From contig MFGS01000113.1 in NCBI GenBank assembly GCA_001778355.1, forward strand, positions 51,595 through 64,997: a stretch of DNA of 13,403 bases, in the 5' to 3' direction. The first letter of the stretch is position 1; each line of letters starts with the position of its first letter. The notes beneath the pieces were generated by a model. It saw only the letters and a program-made list of their open reading frames with translations. It ran no database searches and was not told where the DNA came from. This DNA comes from Candidatus Firestonebacteria bacterium RIFOXYA2_FULL_40_8. GTDB lineage: Bacteria > Oederibacteriota > D2-FULL-39-29. This document shows, in pieces, positions 1 to 5,185 of the stretch. A program made the translations under genes and the position numbers.

Positions 1-424
1 GAAGGACACCTTCCGGCTTCAATCTTTTCTTTAAACTAAGAAAGAGCTTATCTCTGTCGGGCACTTCGTGGGCTACGTAAATGGCTAGGATAACATCGGC
101 TTCGAGCTCTATTCCTATCTCCTGCTCAGGGTTGTTTATGGCTACAATGTTTCCGAGGACACCTTTTTTATCGGCATATTTAACAAGCATATCCAGCATC
201 TGCTGTTGGACATCCACGGCGTATATTTTTCCGGCAGGACCCACAAGCTTTGCCGCAGGTATAGTAAAGAATCCGGGTCCCGACCCGAAGTCCAGCACCG
301 TCATCCCTTCTTTGATATACTGTTTCAATATCCTGTTAGGATTTTGCGTGAGCCGTCTTAAAAAACCTATAAGTTTCCCTGCGCGGCCGGCGCAGAAGAT
401 TTCGTGATGATGTTCATGGGGCAT
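1..424 (-). CDS. Class I SAM-dependent methyltransferase, 5' part (cut by window edge)
   Basis: The reading frame opens with ATG at 424 and stays open to base 2, giving the first 141 residues; the C-terminus lies outside the window. Residues 45-54 read DFGSGPGFFT, the glycine-rich motif I that binds S-adenosylmethionine. It is followed by an acidic residue at the end of strand 2 (AVDV, D71) and a motif-IV-like segment (DVILAIYVAHEVPD, about 110-123). This is the Rossmann-fold class I layout. The substrate cannot be inferred. The N-terminus is His-rich (MPHEHHHE), followed by FCAGRAGKL; I draw no functional conclusion from that. The start is fixed by AGGAGT at 431-436, six bases before the ATG. 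A plausible promoter lies just upstream, so the gene is probably transcribed separately from ygiQ. Confidence 0.88.
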   Translation of the reverse strand, partial: MPHEHHHEIFCAGRAGKLIGFLRRLTQNPNRILKQYIKEGMTVLDFGSGPGFFTIPAAKLVGPAGKIYAVDVQQQMLDMLVKYADKKGVLGNIVAINNPEQEIGIELEADVILAIYVAHEVPDRDKLFLSLKKRLKPEGVL

Positions 425-441
425 TTTTTTACTCCTATTTG

Positions 442-471
442 ATATTACTTAGTTTCATATTTTATTCTCAA
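442..471 (-). promoter_or_regulatory. Putative sigma-70-type promoter of the methyltransferase gene
   Basis: On the minus strand TTGAGA (471-466, 5/6 to the -35 consensus) is followed after 18 bases by TAATAT (447-442, 4/6 to the -10 consensus). Transcription would start around 435, giving a very short leader that still includes or abuts the AGGAGT Shine-Dalgarno at 436-431. Inferred from consensus matching only. Confidence 0.4.
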
Positions 472-496
472 ATTCAGCTTTAAAAACGTCTAAAAG

Positions 497-523
497 TCCA
501 TAAGGTCTGTAAAGTCTATAAAG
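497..523. repeat. Degenerate 9-base tandem repeat, three units
   Basis: Three consecutive nonamers fit TYYRTAARG: TCCATAAGG, TCTGTAAAG, TCTATAAAG. A weaker unit precedes them at 488-496. The same unit family recurs at 7092-7109 and, inverted, at 7215-7250. CATAAGGTCTGTAAAGTCT at 499-517 matches 7094-7112 at 18 of 19 bases. It is the left end of the composite intergenic repeat between ygiQ and the methyltransferase gene. Confidence 0.65.
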
Positions 524-536
524 GTCTTACATTAAT

Positions 537-546
537 GTGGTATTAT
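537..546 (+). repeat. GTGGTATTAT motif, copy 1 of 3
   Basis: The exact decamer GTGGTATTAT occurs in all three large intergenic gaps: 537-546, 2508-2517 and 7122-7131. It is always on the plus strand. In copies 1 and 3 it lies between the 9-base repeats and the GGATCCC hairpin. Function unknown; it is probably a fixed block of a genome-wide intergenic repeat. Confidence 0.55.
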
Positions 547-557
547 ATTTACAAAAC

Positions 558-597
558 AAAGACACTGGATCCCAGATAAAAGCACTCTGGGATGACA
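558..597. repeat. Palindromic intergenic repeat (REP-like hairpin), copy 1
   Basis: This 40-base block matches 7140-7179 at 38 of 40 positions. Inside it ATCCCAGA (569-576) and TCTGGGAT (586-593) form a perfect 8-bp stem around the 9-base loop TAAAAGCAC. The two differences from copy 2 are position 574 (A versus C) and 588 (T versus G), which pair with each other, so the stem is kept. It lies about 50 bases beyond the ygiQ stop codon and could also act in 3'-end formation or mRNA stability, though no clean U-tract follows. No transposase is visible nearby. Confidence 0.8.
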
Positions 598-619
598 GAA
601 GAATAAAAACTCTTCTGTC
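594..619. repeat. Second hairpin adjoining the first, same loop type
   Basis: GACAGAAGA (594-602) and TCTTCTGTC (611-619) form a perfect 9-bp stem around ATAAAAAC. The segment GAATAAAAACTC (601-612) resembles GATAAAAGCACTC (575-587) of the neighbouring hairpin. The two therefore look like related units with unlike stems, sharing the GACA at 594-597. On the minus strand this is the first structure downstream of the ygiQ stop, so it may help terminate that transcript. Confidence 0.65.
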
Positions 620-624
620 ACTTT

Positions 625-651
625 GTACATCGTACTTCGTACTTGTACTTC
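625..651. repeat. Heptamer tandem repeat running into the ygiQ stop codon
   Basis: The units are GTACATC, GTACTTC, GTACTT (one base short) and GTACTTC. The last unit overlaps the ygiQ stop codon (plus-strand TCA at 650-652). GTACATC at 625-631 also forms an inverted pair with GATGTAC at 665-671 inside the end of ygiQ. Confidence 0.6.
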
Positions 652-2380
652 AGTCTCCTTCGGAGATGTACCGCCTGCCGAATTTCTTTTCTTCCGGGAG
701 CTCAAAAATCACGTCTTTCTGTTCTCGCTTCCCTTTCAGGCCTTTTTCTATGAAAATTTCTTTGCCTGTGAAAGGATCACGGCCTGTGTGGTACATTAAT
801 GTTGAATACGTTGAAGGGGTCGGAGTGAAGACCTGTATCTGCTCGGGGGTCATCTTAAGTTCCTTCCTTACAAAAGCCCGTAGTTCTTTCATGTCTGTCA
901 ACTCGCACCCGGGATGCGCGGCTATCATATAGTATGTTAAAAACTGGTTTTTCTTGTGTTTCAGATTAAACCCGTCGAACTGTTCACGGAATTTTCTTAG
1001 ATGGTTTAATCTTGTTTTCCCCATTAGCGCCGTTACTTTCTCGGTCACATGCTCGGGAGCTATTTTTAACTGACCTGAAACATGGTCTTTTACCAGCTCT
1101 TCAAGATACGTAAGGCCAAACTCCCGGTCATTAATTATCATATCATAGCGGAGCCCCGAGGCAATAAATACTTTTTTCACTCCGGATATGGCTGCAATTT
1201 TTCTAAGAAGCTCCAGCTGGGGAAGGTGGCTTATATTTAATTTCGGGCAAACTTCGGGATAAATGCATCTTCGGTCTTTACATCTTCCGTCTTTTAATTT
1301 TTTCCGGCATTCTATACCGTACATATTCGCGGTGGGCCCGCCCACGTCCGTGATAAAGCCCTTAAAGTTCATCCGCTTTGAAATATTCTCCGCTTCTTTT
1401 AAAATTGATTGACTGCTTCTTGAAACCACGGTTGTCCCCTGATGCACGGCCAGCGAGCAGAAGTTGCACTCCCCATAACAACCGCGGTGCGAAGTTATGG
1501 AGTATTTTATTGTCTCCATCGCCCTGACTTCGCCTTTTTGTTTATAGTAGGGATGAACTTCTCTTTCGTAGTCCAGGTCGTATATAGCATCAAGCTCAGG
1601 TGTGGTCAGATTCGGCTGGGGAGGATTTTGTACCAGATATCTTGTGTCGTGTTTTTGAAGCAACCCTTTTGCAGTAATAGGATCCGTGTTATCGTAAAAT
1701 ATATTAAACATCTCGGCGAACTTCTTTTTATCCGTTTTTACTTCATCGTAAGGAGCAACTTCTATATAATCCGATTTCACTTCGCTTGAAGCGTAGCAGA
1801 TACCTTTTATACTCTTCCAATCTTTTTCCTCTTCCAGAGCGTCCGCTATTTCCAGTATCGCTTTTTCCCCCATACCGTATACAAGAATATCGGCTTTTGC
1901 ATCAAAAAGAACAGAACGCCTCACGGTGTCGGTAAAATAATCATAATGGGAAATACGCCTTAGAGAGGCTTCGAGGCCCCCGAGAATTATTGGTTTTGTC
2001 TTTTTGAAATTTCTTTTTATAAGGTTAGTATACGCAATAGTTGCTCTTTCAGGCCGTTTATTGTTTTCTACCCCCGGAGTAAAATCATCCTCCAGTCTTT
2101 TTCGAAGAAGCGCTGTATAGTTTGCAACCATAGAATCGACGGCGCCTGCCGTTACTCCCCAGAATAATTTTGGCTCCCCGAGACGCGTAATATCCAAGAC
2201 TGAAGATAGGTCCGGCTGGGCAATAATTCCCACTTTATAACCTGCATTCATAAGGACTTTACCGATAACAGCCACCCCGATAAAGGAGCTGTCAATATAA
2301 GCATCCCCGGTTATCAGGATGATATCCAGATGTTTCCAGCCGAGTTTCTTTACTTCATCTGTTGTTGTTGGAATAAACAT
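650..2380 (-). CDS. ygiQ: YgiQ-family (UPF0313) radical SAM protein
   Basis: A 576-residue protein of the YgiQ family, radical SAM enzymes whose reaction is not known. The [4Fe-4S]-binding motif CxxxCxxC is CYGECNFC at C301, C305 and C308. GGLEASLRR (about 134-142), typical of the family's N-terminal domain, sits upstream. Later come DVGGPTANMYG (about 345-355) and a second cysteine cluster (C358, C367, C372, C378), then HPGC (499-502) and FTPTPST (518-524). The protein is shorter than the roughly 740-residue E. coli YgiQ: only about 50 residues follow FTPTPST, so most of the C-terminal extension is absent. The ATG at 2380 has no Shine-Dalgarno, but a perfect TATAAT ends five bases upstream, suggesting a leaderless transcript. 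The gene appears monocistronic, with repeats on both sides. The family assignment is firm; the cellular role is unknown. Confidence 0.93.
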   Translation of the reverse strand: MFIPTTTDEVKKLGWKHLDIILITGDAYIDSSFIGVAVIGKVLMNAGYKVGIIAQPDLSSVLDITRLGEPKLFWGVTAGAVDSMVANYTALLRKRLEDDFTPGVENNKRPERATIAYTNLIKRNFKKTKPIILGGLEASLRRISHYDYFTDTVRRSVLFDAKADILVYGMGEKAILEIADALEEEKDWKSIKGICYASSEVKSDYIEVAPYDEVKTDKKKFAEMFNIFYDNTDPITAKGLLQKHDTRYLVQNPPQPNLTTPELDAIYDLDYEREVHPYYKQKGEVRAMETIKYSITSHRGCYGECNFCSLAVHQGTTVVSRSSQSILKEAENISKRMNFKGFITDVGGPTANMYGIECRKKLKDGRCKDRRCIYPEVCPKLNISHLPQLELLRKIAAISGVKKVFIASGLRYDMIINDREFGLTYLEELVKDHVSGQLKIAPEHVTEKVTALMGKTRLNHLRKFREQFDGFNLKHKKNQFLTYYMIAAHPGCELTDMKELRAFVRKELKMTPEQIQVFTPTPSTYSTLMYHTGRDPFTGKEIFIEKGLKGKREQKDVIFELPEEKKFGRRYISEGD

Positions 2381-2385
2381 GTCTA

Positions 2386-2391
2386 ATTATA
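2386..2391 (-). promoter_or_regulatory. -10 box of ygiQ, at leaderless spacing
   Basis: On the minus strand TATAAT (2391-2386) is followed by five bases (TAGAC) and then the ATG at 2380. A start site at the usual distance would fall on or beside the start codon. No convincing -35 hexamer lies 16-18 bases further upstream, so the promoter call rests on the -10 box and its position. Confidence 0.5.
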
Positions 2392-2414
2392 GCAGAAAAA
2401 TAGAAGAAAATGTT

Positions 2415-2442
2415 GCGAGTAGCGGGTAGCGAGTTACGGGTT
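2415..2442. repeat. Four exact-length heptamer units
   Basis: GCGAGTA, GCGGGTA, GCGAGTT and ACGGGTT follow one another without gaps, upstream of ygiQ. This is a short-period array like the one at 625-651 but built from a different unit. It is G-rich compared with its AT-rich surroundings. Confidence 0.6.
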
Positions 2443-2482
2443 GAGTAAAGTATTAATATCAAACCATAATCCTTTACGAAAT

Positions 2483-2533
2483 CCACCTAGGAGGGTTCTG
2501 CATTAAGGTGGTATTATTTTCAATTGAGCCACC
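2483..2533. repeat. Three-part inverted repeat around GTGGTATTAT copy 2
   Basis: CCACCT (2483-2488) is complementary to AGGTGG (2506-2511). That same GGTGG (2507-2511) is also complementary to CCACC at 2529-2533. The central arm could thus pair with either side but not both. It overlaps the shared GTGGTATTAT motif (2508-2517). The predicted promoters of ygiQ and the ZIP gene both lie outside it, so whether it is transcribed is unclear. Unlike the other two gaps, this one lacks the GGATCCC hairpin. Confidence 0.45.
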
Positions 2534-2572
2534 AATATTTTATAAATTAATGCAAATTTTCGACTGGTTAAT

Positions 2573-2607
2573 CTTCAGTTGAAGGGAATTGCTTTTTAAT
2601 GTATAAT
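2573..2607 (+). promoter_or_regulatory. ZIP gene promoter with palindrome over the -35 box
   Basis: TTGAAG (2579-2584) and a perfect TATAAT (2602-2607) are separated by exactly 17 bases. TATAAT ends six bases before the ATG at 2614, so transcription should start at or next to the start codon. The -35 box coincides with the right half of the inverted repeat CTTCA-GT-TGAAG (2573-2584), where a regulator, for example a metal-sensing repressor, could bind. Operator function is inference. Confidence 0.6.
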
Positions 2608-2613
2608 TAATAC

Positions 2614-3372
2614 ATGCAAACACAAATCTGGCTTTGGACAATAGTAAGTGTTGTAATTGTAAGTTTACTGTCGCTGATCGGCGTGCTTACCCTGGCTTTA
2701 AAGAGAGAGACTCTTCATAAAGTTCTTTTGTTTTTTGTCTGCTTTGCGGTCGGCGCTTTATTTGGCGATGCATTCATTCATCTAATTCCGGAATCCTTCA
2801 AGCAGTTCGGTATTGACAGTATGAAAACACCGGTCTTGATACTTGTCGGAATTTTAATATTTTTCTTAATGGAAAAAGGAATAAGGTGGAGAACCTGTCA
2901 TAACGAAGACCATTGCGAAGGCCACCCCAAACCGTTCGTACTCATAATACTTACCGGTGATACCTTCCATAATTTTATAGACGGTATGGTAATAGCAGCA
3001 AGTTACGCGGTGGATATTAAGCTCGGAATTACGACAACAATAGCCGTTATGCTTCACGAAATACCGCACGAAGTAGGGGATTTTGGCGCTCTGATTCACG
3101 GCGGGCTCACTATTAAGAAAGCGCTCTTTTTTAATTTCCTTTCATCACTTGCCGCCGTCTTAGGCGCCGTAGTTTCTCTTATTCTCGGAGATGTCTTAAA
3201 AGGTTATGAAATCGGACTGCTTCCCATCACCGCCGGCGGATTCATATATCTTGCAGGTTCAGACCTGCTCCCAGAATTATACCCTGAAACCGGAATTGTT
3301 AAATCCATAATCCAATTCATCTGTATTCTCATAGGTATCGGCATGATGGCGCTCTTACTACTGGTGGGCTGA
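2614..3372 (+). CDS. ZIP-family divalent metal transporter
   Basis: A 252-residue membrane protein of the ZIP family, which moves Zn2+ and related divalent metals into the cytoplasm across the inner membrane. About eight hydrophobic segments are visible. The signature metal-site motifs are intact: HNFIDG at 119-124 (TM4) and HEIPHEVGD at 148-156 (TM5). Between TM3 and TM4 is a short His/Cys-rich loop (WRTCHNEDHCEGH, about 92-104), in the place where ZIPs carry a variable metal-binding loop. The length is typical for bacterial ZIPs. No Shine-Dalgarno precedes the ATG, and TM1 begins within the first ten residues, so a later start would cut into it; leaderless translation fits best. It is the only plus-strand gene here and ends two bases from the nadR stop. 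Metal specificity cannot be read from the sequence. Confidence 0.93.
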   Translation: MQTQIWLWTIVSVVIVSLLSLIGVLTLALKRETLHKVLLFFVCFAVGALFGDAFIHLIPESFKQFGIDSMKTPVLILVGILIFFLMEKGIRWRTCHNEDHCEGHPKPFVLIILTGDTFHNFIDGMVIAASYAVDIKLGITTTIAVMLHEIPHEVGDFGALIHGGLTIKKALFFNFLSSLAAVLGAVVSLILGDVLKGYEIGLLPITAGGFIYLAGSDLLPELYPETGIVKSIIQFICILIGIGMMALLLLVG

Positions 3373-3379
3373 TTTCAGC
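3368..3379. terminator. Inverted repeat holding both convergent stop codons
   Basis: GCTGA-TT-TCAGC spans the end of the ZIP gene (TGA 3370-3372) and the end of nadR (TGA read from TCA 3375-3377). On the plus strand it is followed shortly by CTTTTTATAA (3384-3393), so it may be a weak terminator for the ZIP transcript. The stem is short, and on the minus strand no T-run follows, so termination there is doubtful. Confidence 0.3.
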
Positions 3380-4367
3380 AGTACTTTTTATAACTTTTCA
3401 ATTTATCTTTTACCAGTTCAATCCTGTCTTTTAAGCTTCCTTTTACCAGGACAAAATTTATTTTCTTTTTTTGTAAATACGCAATTGTCTTTTCATGGAA
3501 ATCTATACGATTAGTTTCTCCGGAACGGTCGGCAGTATTATCATAAGGGATGTCAATATCACACAAAAAGACAAGGTCATACCTGCTGCCGGCCTGATCT
3601 GCCAGCTCTTTCAGCCGTGAATGCGCTTTTCCGTGATAGTAAAACGAAAACAAATATGTTGTTATCGCATTTGTATCAGTTAAAAGTACTTTTTTTGCGT
3701 TAAATATCATTTCGTTTTCTTTTTTAAGATGTATTTCGGCTATATCTACAAGCTGCTCTAAAGTTAAACGCCGGTTAACATTATTTTTTGCCCAGTATTC
3801 CCTTCCGTATTCCGGCATCCAAGCCGTATTCAATTCTCCCGCCAGAGCAGAAGTCAGGGTGGTTTTACCCGTACTCGGCGCACCGAGAAAAACAGCATTT
3901 ACAATAAGACCGGAATAAACTACAGGGTCAATATATTCGCGGTATTTATAATAATCAGTCCTTATAAGCGTGCCGGAAATATTGTACATATTTCTTTCTT
4001 TGTCTATGGTCCGGTTTTTGGCATTTAAGGCCCGGCTCATATGATCGCCGTAAAACTCGCTGCAATAAAAATGCGTTATCTTTCTCCCGTTTAATATCTT
4101 TAAAATATAATCTTCATTTTTCTTTTTTATTTCCGGCGTATCCCCGACCTCCATCGGCCCGCCCCGGGCTTCGATAACTTCTGCTTTTGGATAAAGTTTT
4201 CTTATCCAATCCGCTCTAACTTTAAGGGGAACGTCTATTGTTTCAGGGCAGTCGTAAACAAGGATGATCAGAGTGTTGACTTCTTTAAGAGCTGTCTCAA
4301 TTATATATTGATGTCCTTTATGAAGCGGGGCATACTTGCCGAGGGTCAGACCGGTTTTTTGTACCAT
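3375..4367 (-). CDS. nadR: NadR-like NMN adenylyltransferase / ribosylnicotinamide kinase
   Basis: A 330-residue bifunctional cytoplasmic enzyme of NAD salvage: the kinase domain phosphorylates nicotinamide riboside to NMN and the adenylyltransferase domain makes NAD from it. The N-terminal nucleotidyltransferase domain begins LTLGKYAPLHKGHQ with the catalytic HxGH motif at 16-19, and ends with ISGTLIR (130-136). The C-terminal P-loop kinase domain carries Walker A GAPSTGKTT (162-170). The helix-turn-helix repressor domain of enterobacterial NadR is absent, so it is unlikely to be a DNA-binding regulator. I chose ATG 4367 because the conserved domain begins right after it. A start at 4472 would add 35 unrelated residues encoded inside pnuC. 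The gene overlaps the end of pnuC by 22 bases, indicating translational coupling of importer and kinase. Confidence 0.92.
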   Translation of the reverse strand: MVQKTGLTLGKYAPLHKGHQYIIETALKEVNTLIILVYDCPETIDVPLKVRADWIRKLYPKAEVIEARGGPMEVGDTPEIKKKNEDYILKILNGRKITHFYCSEFYGDHMSRALNAKNRTIDKERNMYNISGTLIRTDYYKYREYIDPVVYSGLIVNAVFLGAPSTGKTTLTSALAGELNTAWMPEYGREYWAKNNVNRRLTLEQLVDIAEIHLKKENEMIFNAKKVLLTDTNAITTYLFSFYYHGKAHSRLKELADQAGSRYDLVFLCDIDIPYDNTADRSGETNRIDFHEKTIAYLQKKKINFVLVKGSLKDRIELVKDKLKSYKKYC

Positions 4368-5143
4368 ACGTACGCTCCGTATATACTGTTGATCAAAAAT
4401 GCGATCCACATCACTAAAGTAGGAAGGACCCAGGGGATGGAAGCCGGATCCGCAATAAGGACTCCGACCCACATTATGATTGTTATAACATTAGTGGCTA
4501 TCCAGAAGGGCCATTGTTCTGCGTAACGTTTTATCAACAAGATCTGCGCAATTATCTGTAAAACTTCTGTTGAGCTGTCAAACATAGGGCCAAGAAGCGC
4601 AAACCCGAATGCTTTTTCTATGGTTCCGTATATAGTGGCGTTTCTTTTCATGTATGTTACAAACCAGTGATCGACATAATATAAGATAAAGCCGAACGCA
4701 ATAAGCGCCGCAATTCCCGTTACGGTGACAAACAGTTTTTGCCTGCCCGTAAGTTTCCTCATAATTACAATATCAACCTTATCGGTTCTTAGATTATTTT
4801 TCCAGCAAAGTAAAATGAGGAATTGCGTAGGAACAAAGTAAAACCAATTAAGGAGCCAGTCGCCGTAATAGCCAGTTTTCCAGGCTATCCATCCGTACAA
4901 AATAGAATTAATAACACCAAAAAGATAATTATTGATATTCCCTTTTGCGCAAAGTACAACGGTGAGAATGCCCGTGAGGGCGCTTACCGGCGAAGCAACC
5001 CAGTTCATGAAAATAGAGCCAATGCTGTCCCATTTTGTGTCTTTTGAGCTGAAATAAATTGTCACCATAACAATGATAGAGGTGAACGTAATAAGCCATA
5101 TTTTTTCGTACTTGTTGAAATCACGGAACATATTTTTGATCAT
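4346..5143 (-). CDS. pnuC: PnuC-family nicotinamide riboside transporter
   Basis: A 265-residue inner-membrane protein of the PnuC family, facilitators of vitamin-like ribosides that are trapped inside by phosphorylation. Features seen include several hydrophobic segments, the family-typical stretch ILYGWIAWKTGYYGDWLLNW (81-100), CWKNN near 113-117, and AEQWPFWIATNVI (208-220) lining the expected substrate pocket. The next gene, nadR, encodes a ribosylnicotinamide kinase, so nicotinamide riboside is the probable substrate rather than thiamine or riboflavin. GGGAGG lies about 12 bases before the ATG, somewhat far; ATG at codon 5 is an alternative start. It sits 42 bases after the upstream TPR gene, probably in one operon. 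No NAD-related riboswitch can be fitted into that short gap. Confidence 0.92.
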   Translation of the reverse strand: MIKNMFRDFNKYEKIWLITFTSIIVMVTIYFSSKDTKWDSIGSIFMNWVASPVSALTGILTVVLCAKGNINNYLFGVINSILYGWIAWKTGYYGDWLLNWFYFVPTQFLILLCWKNNLRTDKVDIVIMRKLTGRQKLFVTVTGIAALIAFGFILYYVDHWFVTYMKRNATIYGTIEKAFGFALLGPMFDSSTEVLQIIAQILLIKRYAEQWPFWIATNVITIIMWVGVLIADPASIPWVLPTLVMWIAFLINSIYGAYVWYKKPV

Positions 5144-5185
5144 CGGCTATCACGTCCTCCCTGCTAATTTTTTATCCGGGCGTGT

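Noticed and set aside
401..424. His-rich start of the methyltransferase as a metal-binding site
   Set aside because: Only four histidines in a likely disordered end. Nothing else in the visible part supports metal dependence.
625..671. GTACATC/GATGTAC inverted pair as a ygiQ terminator
   Set aside because: The arms are 33 bases apart with tandem repeats between and no T-run follows. The hairpins at 569-619 are better candidates.
537..932. Plus-strand reading frame beginning VVLYLQNKDTGSQIKALWDD
   Set aside because: It begins at GTG within the intergenic repeat and then runs antisense through ygiQ. A frame at 7122-7376 starts with a similar peptide only because it reads the second copy of the same repeat. 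No Shine-Dalgarno, and the ygiQ strand is clearly coding.
2381..2613. Possible tRNA or small RNA gene in the ygiQ/ZIP gap
   Set aside because: No cloverleaf or T-loop sequence is visible. The gap is explained by two promoters, heptamer units and inverted repeats.
4368..4472. 35-residue N-terminal extension of NadR from an ATG at 4472
   Set aside because: These bases encode the C-terminal part of PnuC in another frame. The nucleotidyltransferase domain starts immediately after the ATG at 4367.
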